Source: Lineus longissimus (lineage: Eukaryota > Nemertea > Pilidiophora > Heteronemertea > Lineidae). Taken from it: DNA of 64,000 nucleotides. A program made the position numbers and the translations under genes. This document shows positions 18,820-28,647 of this stretch, in pieces. The notes under the pieces are model-generated. The model had not been told where the DNA came from. It worked only from the letters and a program-made list of their open reading frames with translations, and ran no database searches. Within the stretch, counting starts at the first letter, position 1. The number at the start of each line of letters is the position of its first letter. The stretch covers positions 14,508,001-14,572,000 of the forward strand of contig NC_088321.1 in NCBI RefSeq assembly GCF_910592395.1, given 5' to 3'.

Positions 18820-19112
18820 TATTATAACTGAAAATAAGTAATATACAGGAATAGAGAAGTGTTTGTTGCGAAGTTTTGTGTTTGACGAGTTCATGTCATA
18901 GAAAGAGTTGCTAAATGAATGCATGTCATTGCTGCATACAGGTAATGATTCTGACTCATTGTATAGCAAATAGAAATACGACTCCATTTCAATGACAGGA
19001 GCCAAAAGAGTTGTGACTTTGGCAAGTTTGGCGAAAAATTATCAGATTGCGCACAACCAAAACACAAACCTTTTCATATGTGTTGAGAGCAAATGCAATG
19101 CCTATCGTGGTA

Positions 19113-19775
19113 TCAGTAGATTGAGTCATTAAATGCTAAATAAAAACAGGGGTCATTTTCATAATAAGCTGTACGGCAGCTTTGCAAAATGAACCATTTT
19201 CCAGGAGCAGTTTCTACTTTTGTTATGTGAAATGTGTCCCTTTTTATCACTGTGATTCTCGGATCCTGTACTTGCTCTCGTGAAATTGTACTTGGAACAA
19301 TTATAACACCTTCACAGTTCTTTAATTCTGGGATGTATGTTGAAAAAGTGAACTGAAATGATCTTCTCACATATTCAGGAGGATGCATGTTTGATACAAT
19401 CTCGCCATTTGGACACAACTTCCAGCCATTGCTGTTTGATAACACATGAATTGATTTGTATTTAGCAAGTATCTCTAAACATTCTGGAGCGGTGAACACA
19501 TTAGTTCTCTCCATCTTGAATATTTCATCCATGGTAAAAGGGCCATATTTTTGCCTCGCTGGAATAGTACGATTAAGTACATAGAGATTATCATTTATCA
19601 TGACATTTCCATGAGAAATTATTTTTCTTTCTTCATTTCCCTCAAGCAGCTCATCAAAGAGCTTCTCCCCAACTACAAAAACTCCATGAACAGGATCCTT
19701 TCCTTCAGGATAGAATGCCTGATGCAGACAGAAATTCAGAGTGGCAAGCACAGTTTTGGGGAGCGGTCCTTCCAT
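19113..19775 (-). CDS. Polinton accessory protein, unknown
   Basis: 220 aa, unrecognised. It looks like one globular domain: mixed helix and strand, few low-complexity parts, no membrane segment. Segments that could serve for searches are MEGPLPKTVLATLNFCLHQ, VFVVGEKLFDELLEGNEE and KWFILQSCRTAYYENDPCFY. It is the most upstream minus-strand gene, about 220 bases from the divergent plus-strand Cys-rich gene, so the two may share a regulatory region. The long intact frame in an otherwise intact element supports a real gene. Confidence 0.68.
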   Translation of the reverse strand: MEGPLPKTVLATLNFCLHQAFYPEGKDPVHGVFVVGEKLFDELLEGNEERKIISHGNVMINDNLYVLNRTIPARQKYGPFTMDEIFKMERTNVFTAPECLEILAKYKSIHVLSNSNGWKLCPNGEIVSNMHPPEYVRRSFQFTFSTYIPELKNCEGVIIVPSTISREQVQDPRITVIKRDTFHITKVETAPGKWFILQSCRTAYYENDPCFYLAFNDSIY

Positions 19776-19995
19776 GTTGACGATCTCGGTCCAAATGGAT
19801 AACCAAAATGTGTTTGGTGTGTTTTGAGGATAAATTCAAATGAAGTTTGCTCAAGGTCAAGTTTGTCGTTGTTCTTTAGCATGTGACCTCTCATAATCAC
19901 ACACTCATATCCAATCAGATTCACTCACAAATATCACATAGTAGATAAAGAATGGACAGCATCTATCAGAGTTCATTTGAGATTAGTGCACCACA
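19776..19995. promoter_or_regulatory. Divergent intergenic region
   Basis: This 220-base gap separates the starts of the 220-aa gene (minus) and the Cys-rich gene (plus). An AT-rich TAGATAAAGA lies about 45-55 bases before the plus-strand ATG and could be a weak TATA element. It is the only place in the element where two genes diverge. Confidence 0.4.
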
Positions 19996-20346
19996 ATGTC
20001 TACATATGAACAACTGCAAGCAAGTGTGCGGAAAGCACTACAACTACCAAACGTAGTTATATTTGGCACAAGATTGGAAATTATGCACGGCAGTGTGTGT
20101 GATGACTGTATGCTGGGAGATCACCATTTCCAAAACTACCACATCAAGTGTACAAACTGTGAAGCAAAGAGATGTACACACTGCTTCATGAAAAATGTTC
20201 AAAAGGACCTAATTTTGAATAACCATATGTGTGCACATTCATGTCCATGTTTATGTACATGTGGAACAATTGATGAAGAGAGGGAATTCCTAGACTTGGA
20301 GGAAGCTTCAATCATATACCATAGAAGTTTGACACCATCATCATAA
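19996..20346 (+). CDS. Cys-rich zinc-binding-like Polinton protein
   Basis: 116 aa, the only plus-strand gene in the element. After a helical N-terminus (residues 1-30) come paired cysteines and histidines: CDDCMLGDHHFQNYH, CTNCEAKRCTHC, then CAHSCPCLCTC, and an acidic tail (DEEREFLDLEE). The spacing suggests two or more zinc sites, of RING/TRAF-like or other type; none could be assigned. It could be a host-interaction or regulatory factor, which is inference. Confidence 0.65.
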   Translation: MSTYEQLQASVRKALQLPNVVIFGTRLEIMHGSVCDDCMLGDHHFQNYHIKCTNCEAKRCTHCFMKNVQKDLILNNHMCAHSCPCLCTCGTIDEEREFLDLEEASIIYHRSLTPSS

Positions 20347-21600
20347 ACTTTTCACCCAGGGGCATCAGGAAAAACGGTCCTTTCAGGGCCAAATATACCT
20401 CCAAAAATAAATCTCATTGTAGGCCTACAATAAGGAATAATAGATCAAAAATTCTTACCTTAGTTTAATATCCGTGAAGTTTCTGGGTATGAGATTCTCC
20501 TGATATCACCAAAGCCACAACACAATAGACATCCGTCTCAAAAGACTATGAGTAACAGAATGATTAAACAATAATATAATCCTGATCTTAAACAAGAATC
20601 ACACAAGTTGTTGAAAAATATCTGTATGTAACAAAGGGAAAAAAATAATTACCAGTACTTATGGTCAAATTAGGGTCATTAAATAAAACGGTAGCAGCAT
20701 TTAGGTCGATCATCACAATTATGTTGTTCCATCGTTTATGACCTGATTAGGACAAAAATTACAAAAAATTATACATAATACCCAAACTACCATTTGGTGA
20801 ATTGCACCAATCATCATTTGCATAATGTCATACATGCATTTTAGTAGAGTGCTTTGTGAAAAGTTCTAGGCAGTTGACTTTAGTCTGTACAGAGTTGGTG
20901 TAACTTTGAATGTGATATTTTTCTGAATATTGTTTTAGCAGACTCTGTTGCATGAAATAGAAAAATATTGAATGGCATACCATGTACTAACGCTTTTTGG
21001 TCCAAAGGGAAAAAGAGTGGCCAATTGTAATATGAAGTCTTCCTCCTTGAGGTTGATGTAATATATAAATAGTTCATCTATGTCTGTCATACTGTAGTTG
21101 TTCCTTATCAAAGCTGTTGCTTGGGGTACCTTATGATAACGCTTCATGTTTCAAAGAGAACAGATTGGTCAATTGCAGTATGAAGTCTGCCCTCTTGTGG
21201 TTGGTGTAATATGTAAATACTTCATCTATGCATGTCATGCTACAGTTGTTCCTTATGAATGGTGATAGGTGTACCATGTAATAACGCTTTTTGTTCAAAG
21301 AGAACAGAGTGGCCAATTGCCATATGAAGTCTTCCTCCTTGTGGTTAGCATAATATATAAATACTTCATCTATGTTTGTAATGCTATAGTTGTTCCTTAT
21401 CAAAGCTGCTTTGGAATGCTGTACATGAACTTGACGTGGTATTCTTAGATATTTTACAACACCCTTAGTATTATATGTGCTGACTCACTCTTATTCTTTT
21501 CAGTATCTTCAAGTTAGGTCTACTATGTCACCATGTCACTAGGCTATAACCCAAATTGGTTATTTTTCACAATATCCACAAACTGGTTTACCAAGTCAAG
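20347..21600. other. Right arm of Polinton, no gene
   Basis: About 1.25 kb between the Cys-rich gene and the right terminal repeat. It holds the tandem repeat at about 20985-21420; the short minus-strand frames there come from that repeat. I see no coding signal. Confidence 0.6.
20985..21420. repeat. About 150-bp tandem repeat, three copies
   Basis: Three diverged direct copies, each with AGAGTGGCCAATTG, ATATGAAGTCTTCCTCCTTG and a later TAGTTGTTCCTTATCAAAGC segment. The copies begin near 20990, 21140 and 21285. Being in the non-coding right arm, it may be replication- or packaging-related, or simple duplication. Confidence 0.8.
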
Positions 21601-22082
21601 GTCGTCTAAACTTCGGATATCTCAAGTATGTCAGTAGGTCAGTGGGCCATGACCCACTCTGGAGATTTTACACCATATCAAAACTAGGTCACTAGGTCAC
21701 TAGGTCAGGTCAACTTTGAAAACTTCTCACACAGAAAGTAGGTCAACAGGTCAACAGGTCACTAGGTCAAAAGTTCATAACTTTCCCATTCTGGAGATTT
21801 TACACCATATCCAAACTAGGTCACTAGGTCAGGTCCAAAGTAGGTTACTAGGCCATGACCCACTCTGGAGATTTTACACCATATCCAAACTAGGTCACTA
21901 GGTCAACTTTCAAACTTCTCATACACAAAGTAGGTCAGTAGGTCAGTAGGTCACTAGGTCATCCAAACTAGGTCACTAGGTCAGGTCAACTTTCAAACTT
22001 CTCATACACAAAGTAGGTCAGTAGGTCAGTAGGTCACTAGGTCAAAAGTTCATAATTTTCCCCAAGTAGCCCATACACTACT
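21601..22082 (-). repeat. Right terminal inverted repeat of Polinton
   Basis: Ends ...CCCATACACTACT at 22082. Read in reverse complement it matches the left end base for base for about 120 bases apart from one change, then carries an extra copy of an 80-base unit (about 21880-21960) and further diverged units. Repeated TAGGTCAC/TCAGTAGGTCAG motifs fill it. The right repeat is thus longer than the left because of internal duplication. Confidence 0.9.
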
Positions 22083-22088
22083 AGCGCG
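22083..22088. repeat. Polinton target-site duplication, right copy
   Basis: AGCGCG immediately after the ACTACT terminus, identical to 3016-3021. Confidence 0.92.
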
Positions 22089-25000
22089 CTGCCTGACTAG
22101 AAGTTACCGCCTCTGAGACCCAGGGTTGAGACACTGGGGTCTGCCCCTAGCTGACAGGTGGCTGGAGATCCATATCATAGAGCGTACCAACCGTGTATAA
22201 CCGGCTGGACTGGTACACCCTATCAGGCTCAGACTCCCCAACGGAGTCTATTGAGCGCAGCCGCAGCGCCAGTTAATATGGATGGATTTACGTCGTCAAA
22301 TAACTGTCGACCTGATGAGCATTCGTTCACGGCACACAGAGTTTATCGGGGTTGGGGGCGAAGAGACAAGACCAGGAACTCCTATGGGGTCGCGGGCGCA
22401 ATGCAACCCGAGGAACGAGATGCACCCAAAGTACAAACTCGAAAATAACTGGCTCATCCTTCGCCATAGGTGTCAAGTATGTACCACTTATACAGACAGG
22501 CGTCATTAACGTTGGGTAACACCTCACAAGGAGCAATACCAAGCATTTTTAAGACCTCATATTTAGCGAAAAGGTGTGACAATAATGATAATATATCAGA
22601 TCCAATACCAGTCCCTTGACCAAACCCAACCATTTCTTGAAAGTTCAAAGGACATCGGGGCTTCTGAAAGAAAAAGTATTGGCCATGACAGCTACGGTAG
22701 ATAGATCGAAGTGACAGATGGGCTAACTCTCTATCTGAAAAGGGCGGGTAGCGAAATTTTTTTCCTGAACCTTTGGGGCACTATAGTGTACATTTGTACA
22801 GGGACTTTCAGCCAATCAGATTTCGACAAATACATGACGTCAGAAGTCTTAGAAACTTTAGAGCAGTTGGTCGTCAGAAATGGCAGAAAACGATGTTCGA
22901 TCCAAAGGTCGTGAGTTCGAACCCGGTCGTGGACAACATTTTTCTTTTTCTTTTTTATTCTTTTATTTTATTTTTATAACGCGTTTCTTTTCCCTTGTTA
23001 TTTAGATTTTAGATATTTGAGTTATTTTTGCTGCCTGCAACATACCTACAGAAAGGACAATAACAATACCCCATCTCCAAGATCCAAGGGATAGTCCTTC
23101 AGATATCATATTGAGTATGAATATACAATGAGACTTGTCTCATGTGAATGGTCTTCCTCCAGTTACAACATGTTTCTCTGCAATGAGACTTGTCTTTCGA
23201 TACTGCCTCGTGTGTATGGTCTTCCTCCAGTATAATACTGTATGCTTCAAATTTGATTAACAAGCACAAACCAATACAAGCTTACTTCTCAGTTTCATGA
23301 TGACGACACAGATTTATCGGATTCTGATTGGCTGAGAACCTGGCTGAGAACCAAATGTACACTGTACTGCCCGAAAGGTTCAGGAAAAACAATTCGCGGG
23401 CGGTTAAGCAGGCGTATACAGTTAGATATTTAAATGGTAACAAAATGGCAAATTTATCTTCGCACGCCATCTTTATACTTGTATAGGGGCCATAGGTAAA
23501 ACTCAATGGTGACCACATTATAACTGCTCCCGAAAGAAATTTTACGTAGCCTAAGTCTTTTGTTTGCTGCTGGTTTGCTGCAGCTTTTACGGCTTCCTAC
23601 GGCGGCATAAGGATATCTTTGAAAGCCACCACGTGACCGCAGGGCCTATGCATTGGTGTCATTATTCACATTTATCATCTTCGTGACCACGCCAAAACAT
23701 ACTTAAAGCTGACATGCATGCATAAAAACCCAAACGACAAAGATAGAAAACACAAACACCCGACCACAAAACGACCAACTGCACTTGAAACATGATAAGA
23801 CACCCAGCGACAGGTCTCATTTGACTGCACAAACACAAGTTCATTGACGAGACAGGTCACAGAGAAATAAAAAAATAAAAAATATTCCTCGAGCGGGTTC
23901 GAACTCGGAACCCTCCTCGCCACTTCATCCTTTCCGTCTTTTCTAATTTGGCCGTTAGGGTTTTATGAATGCATGTCAGCTTTAAAGGGACAACCTGGGC
24001 GTGGGATTTCCCTGGCCAGGAGGATAATACCTCTGCTTGTCACCATGCGCCGCCACTTATCTCAAATAACGATTTTCGCCAGTGTACGAGGCAGTTTTGG
24101 ACATGACCTGTGAAATTTAGGCAGGCCTAAGGTTACACCCAGCTTTGTGCACTGTTTATTGCAGTTCAATGATGTATTTAAATTTTCCTGTTTGGACTGA
24201 GAAGTCACGGTTCTACTGGAAGCCATTTTTGTAGGAAAAACCACCATATCGCCACAGTTGTCCGTTTAATACCACTGAGTACAAGAGGGGGTATAGACCT
24301 ATCACTAAACCATTGTCATTCCATAACACAAGCCTGGGAACAACTGGCAGGATTTATCAAAACTCTGGGATGCTGATCTCCGATTGATCCTCGATCGTTG
24401 CACACATGGCAGCACAGAGGTATAATGAGACGATCGGTAATTTCTGCCATGTCTTCATGTTAATGTCTCTGAACTACTTCGATTGTATGCCTTATCTTTC
24501 TGATCCGGTCAAGGTCCTCATCATACATATCACATGTCACAGTATCAAGGGCTGATTGGTTCAGAGATAGCATGTGTTATGAGCACGTGACACATTGCGC
24601 CAAACACATGGCATGTGACGTCATAAAACATGGCAGACATGACCGATCGTCTCATTTTCTTGCTGCCAGAAAGATAGGGTATGGGCCAACAGTGTCCTCC
24701 TTTCAAAGGTCAGCTGAGCCGAGTGTGGAAATATTCAGAACAGCAGTGGCGGATTTAGGGGTCGCATGAGTCATCCCTCTTTGATATTTTAGGGCACCTC
24801 TCCTCAAGAACCCTCCCCTCATTTTCAGGATTGCACCTTCGGCTCTATCATGAGTTCTCATTGGTGGGGCAGCGCCCCCCCCCCCACTTCTTTCCCAAAT
24901 TTCTGGATCCGCCACTGCTGCAGAGATGAGAAGTTTCAAAAGAACACATGTATTTGCGATCAAGGAAGTTTCGATAGAGAAAAATAACTCACCATGGTGG

Positions 25001-25554
25001 TGTTCACGTCGTATCTTGTGATAAACCAGTTGGGCAGCATTGGGTGTGCTAGACAGGACAACGTGTCTGGCGTCTGCAAGAAATGAAAATGAAAAGATAA
25101 GATAAGATAAGATTGTACATTGTATCAGACAATAGTGGCAAAATTTGGGGAGAAAAAGTTGTGGAGAAATCAGGCTGAACTCACCAATGTTGAACCAGTG
25201 CTTCGACTTGGCGTCGACACCACTGAACGCTTGTGTTCCCAAAACCGGTCTGTCATACCAGGAGCACAGCCAAATTCAACGCCGCGCATTGAGTACGTTA
25301 CGTCAGAGAGGTTACCAAACCACTCATCTATTCAAATTGTGATTTCAATCAAATTCATTGACCCATACACAAAAATGCTCACGATATAAAGCTGATTGGT
25401 CAAATACTGAGTCCACGGTCGGATGAACAGGAACTCGGACAACAAGTGACATAACTTCGCGGAAACTTGGCTTTTGTGGTATTTTCAAACACGTCTACGT
25501 GACGTAACATGATTGTTGAAATTTATAGCCAGTAGTATTCACACATGGCAATTT
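22089..25554. other. Right host flank, no gene seen
   Basis: No protein-coding gene was recognised. Present are an inverted-repeat element (22740-23410) and two tRNA-like promoter remnants: a GTGAGTTCGAACCCGG box near 22908-22923 and its reverse-orientation counterpart near 23893-23912, both beside T- or A-rich tails as in SINEs. Two 45-base segments near 24740-24785 and 24870-24925 look like degenerate transposon ends around a poly-C tract. Confidence 0.5.
22740..23410. mobile_element. Non-autonomous inverted-repeat element
   Basis: The segment at about 22745-22835 (TTTTTTTCCTGAACCTTTGG, then GTGTACATTTG, CAGCCAATCAGA) is the reverse complement, with mismatches, of about 23315-23405. About 480 bases lie between the arms with no transposase. 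The arms resemble those at 26563-26640 and 27435-27505, so this is a family of short DNA transposons. Confidence 0.55.
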
Positions 25555-26475
25555 TTTTTCGTCGGGGGGACGACTTATTAAGTCGGGGGGACGACTTATG
25601 AAAGCGAGGGCAAGGCCTGGCTGTGATTGCCTCATCTCTCTCACCATGTAGACAACTTGGCAGAGCAGCCAAGACTGATTTGGCCTGGCTGTGACTGTCT
25701 CATCTCTCTCACCATGTAGACAACTTGGCAAAGCAGCCAAGACTGATTTGGCCTGGCTGTGACTGTCTCATCTCTCTCGCCATATTAATAACTAGGCAGT
25801 GCGGCGAAGACTGATGCGGCCTGGCTGTGACTGTCTCATCACTCTCATCATGTTGTCAACACGGTGGAGCAGCCAGGACTGATTCGGCCTGGCTGTGACT
25901 TCCTCATCTCTCTCACCATGTTGACAACTTAATAATAATATTGCCCTACTGCCTTTTTCATGAATCAATTTTGAGCATAATGTTTACAACGTAGTTGACA
26001 ATAATTACAGTGAGAGAGATGAGACAGTCACAGCCAGGCCAAATCAGTCCTGGCTGCTCCACCGTGTTGACAACATGTTGAGAGATATTAGGAAGTCACA
26101 GCCAGGCCGAATCAGTCTTGGCTGCTCCACCGTGTTGACAACATGATGAGAGTGATGAGACAGTCACAGCCAGGCTGCATCAGTCTTCGCCGCACTGCCT
26201 AGTTATTAATATGGCGAGAGAGATGAGACAGTCACAGCCAGGCCAAATCAGTCTTGGCTGCTTTGCCAAGTTGTCTACATGGTGAGAGAGATGAGACAGT
26301 CACAGCCAGGCCTCGCCCTCGCTTTCATAAGTCGTCCCCCGACTTAATAAGTCGTCCCCCCGACTTAATAAGTCCCCCCCCCCCCCCGACCTAATAAGTC
26401 GTCCCCCCGACTTACTAAGTCGTCCCCCCGACTTACTAAGTCGTCCCCCCGGATAATAAGTCGTCCCCCCCACCT
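25555..26475. repeat. Large palindromic fold-back element
   Basis: Left arm about 25561-25929 and right arm about 26010-26385 are near-perfect reverse complements around a spacer of about 80 bases. Each arm is built of about four tandem units of about 85 bases (GGCCTGGCTGTGACTGTCTC, then CTCACCATGT, then GCAGCCAAGACTGATT). Outer ends carry GACTTA-CCCCCC-type short repeats (AAGTCGTCCCCCCGACTTA) at 25563-25600 and 26335-26470. No open frame encodes a transposase. It resembles fold-back transposons. Confidence 0.85.
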
Positions 26476-27510
26476 AATAAGTCGTCCCGCCGGGAATTTT
26501 TTTTTTTCGATGTCCTTTCCCAGCCACCGTAAAAATGTGCATGTAAAAGGACATTTGGCCCGGCCGCGAAATTTTTTTCTGCAGGATACTTCTGCCACTG
26601 TGTACATCTGACAGCCAATCACAATTGGCGCGATCTTTGACGTCACACTGTTTATGCATGATAATGCAAATACAATGGACGATACCGAGTCGCATGCCGA
26701 GTGCCACTTCAACTGTGAATGTGACAATAGTTCATTGTCTGACCCCAATTATGCTCAACTCAAGGTTTGTGTCGTAGTGTTTAGGAATGAATTGCACAGA
26801 TTCATTGTAAAATTGATGATATTATGCGTACAAAAGAGGCATCAGCTGATCTGATCGCTACATTGCAGTGCATGCATTGATTTGTGAAATTTTAAGGGGC
26901 AGTGACACTGACAGTGTTGCCAATGTTGATAATTATTAAAGGGACAGTGTATCCGATGTCTCGCGATTTGTGAAATTTTAAGGGGCAGTGACACTGACAG
27001 TGTTGCCAATGTTGATAATTATTAAAGGGACAGTGTATCCGATGTCTGCTGTTGAAGGTATCAGGCCTATTTTGGTAGTTTGAACATTGTTGAAGGGCCA
27101 TTGTATAAAACACATTTTGACAAGCAAACAAAATAAATTGAATGGTGGCGCCACCTATGCATATACAGCAGAACTAGTTACACGGTTGACAGATAAACAT
27201 TCAACCTCGGCTATTTTGCCGAGCACAGTGTGCCTTTAACAGACAAGTCCAATAAATACAGTCCACTCGACAATGAAAATACATGTTAAGATACTGCAAA
27301 TAAATATATTTTAGCTAATATACTCCTCTAACCATTTGCTAACTTGTTCTTTCCAAGATTATCAGAACACGTGGCATTGTTGACATTATTGCGCCATGTG
27401 GAAAGATGATGTCAACAAAGACACGTGCTTGCCTTGAATTCTGATTGGCTGTCAGATGTACACTATGGCAGAAGTATCCTGCAGAAAAAAATTTCGCGGC
27501 CCGGCACCCG
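26476..27510. mobile_element. Second inverted-repeat element pair
   Basis: About 26563-26640 (GCGAAATTTTTTTCTGCAGG, ATACTTCTGCCA, GTACATCTGACAGCCAATCA) is repeated in reverse complement at about 27435-27505. The roughly 800 bases between hold a direct 86-base duplication (about 26884-27046) but no transposase. The termini are related to those of the 22740-23410 element. Confidence 0.6.
26884..27046. repeat. 86-bp direct tandem duplication
   Basis: Two nearly identical copies of a unit containing TTTTAAGGGGCAGTGACACT and GGGACAGTGTATCCGATGTC follow each other directly. It is likely a recent duplication. Confidence 0.85.
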
Positions 27511-28177
27511 CGAGATTGGAACACACCCCGACAATTTCAGCGGGTGCATGTAAATTGGATATTCGGCCCGTCGCCCGGGAGATTACTCCAATGGATTCCA
27601 CAATTTTGGCCACCCAATCGAAATTTTCATTGCGCATGCGTCCGACGTGGAAGCTTTTCCTCAAATTTTGCAGAAGAAATTCTGACAAAATCCTTGATTA
27701 TTCTAAAATAGAACGAAATATACGAAAGTACGTCACTGGTATAATATCCTTGAGTAATAAGCAATCTAGAAATGTATAGTTCATGTATATATCTTTTGTA
27801 AATGTAGAGCAAATTGACCCTAAACGGTGCGACCAATTTGTTTTTGATGTTTGCCTGTACATAATGTACAGGGCCATGTAGTGTCATGCTGCTTGAGGAA
27901 ACTTTGGAGTGTGGAAAATGCCCCAGCCCCTTATTTTGCTGACCCTTCGTTTTGTTGGCATCGAAACAGCAATATAATTCCCATGAAAAGTGAAATTATA
28001 TCCCATCCATCCAGTCCATGGGAAAGCCCAAGCTCAAAGAGGGACTGCCATTTTTGGCATCACCAGGCCATCGGTGCGTAGGACTTGTCTAGACTTGTTT
28101 GTGCCACTGCGCCCAGTGGCTCAATGGCTCTGTCCTCAAGGTGCCATTGGGCATTGTCTCGTACATACACACACATT

Positions 28178-28297
28178 GGGTGATATGAATAAAGATTAGC
28201 AAATGCTTTTTTATCTAAATTTCCATGTACATTTACACTAGACCTTCCTGTACAAAACCGGAGTAAAAGCATTTGCTAGTCTTTATTCATATCACCC
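28178..28297. mobile_element. 120-bp hairpin MITE (GGGTGATATG family), copy 1
   Basis: The ends GGGTGATATGAATAAAG and CTTTATTCATATCACCC are perfect inverted repeats, extended inward by AGTAAAAGCATTTGCTAG-type arms. The core reads CCATGTACATTTACAC...CTGTACAAAA. Four other copies are in this window (39550, 39673, 62650 and 63254). Confidence 0.88.
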
Positions 28298-28647
28298 ACA
28301 CGTTTCATCACAGATGCTTGAGACTTGACTTGCAAATTTGAGGTCAAAAATGATCAAAATCTCATCATAGATAGACGCAATGAATAATTTCAAGTAAATT
28401 TCAAGTTTGAATTAGTTTTTCTATAGTTACTTTAATTCATGGTAAACCCCACTTGCCTGAAGGATGATAACAAAACAGCTGTATTTAGTTTTCCACACCA
28501 TCTGTATTGTAATAGAAGACTTAGGCCTTTCTTCAACATGTTCCAATTTTATTCAAAAGAGTATCTTGAAAGCTTAATCTTTTCAGCTGGTCCTGCAACC
28601 ATTTGATGCACTGATGTTGACATCGTTGCTATAGAAACAACAACAAG

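Larger units (their letters stand above)
3022..22082 (-). mobile_element. Complete Polinton/Maverick element, 19,061 bp
   Basis: The element has inverted termini starting AGTAGT, a perfect 6-bp flanking duplication and all hallmark genes: polymerase B, chromodomain integrase, packaging ATPase, cysteine protease, major capsid and penton-like proteins. None has an internal stop or frameshift. Nearly all genes run on the minus strand; one Cys-rich gene runs on the plus strand. Length and gene content match the 15-20 kb animal Polintons, whose capsid genes suggest a virus-like stage (polintovirus/adintovirus). The intact frames, near-identical outer terminal repeats and perfect duplication point to a recent insertion. 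Activity itself cannot be judged from sequence. Confidence 0.97.

Noticed and set aside
21131-21403. 90-aa minus-strand frame in the Polinton right arm
   Set aside because: It is formed by the triplicated 150-bp repeat, and the copies translate into near-identical blocks without conserved gene features.
26365-26748. 127-aa minus-strand frame with RGDDLVS repeats
   Set aside because: Generated by the short repeats at the edge of the fold-back element.
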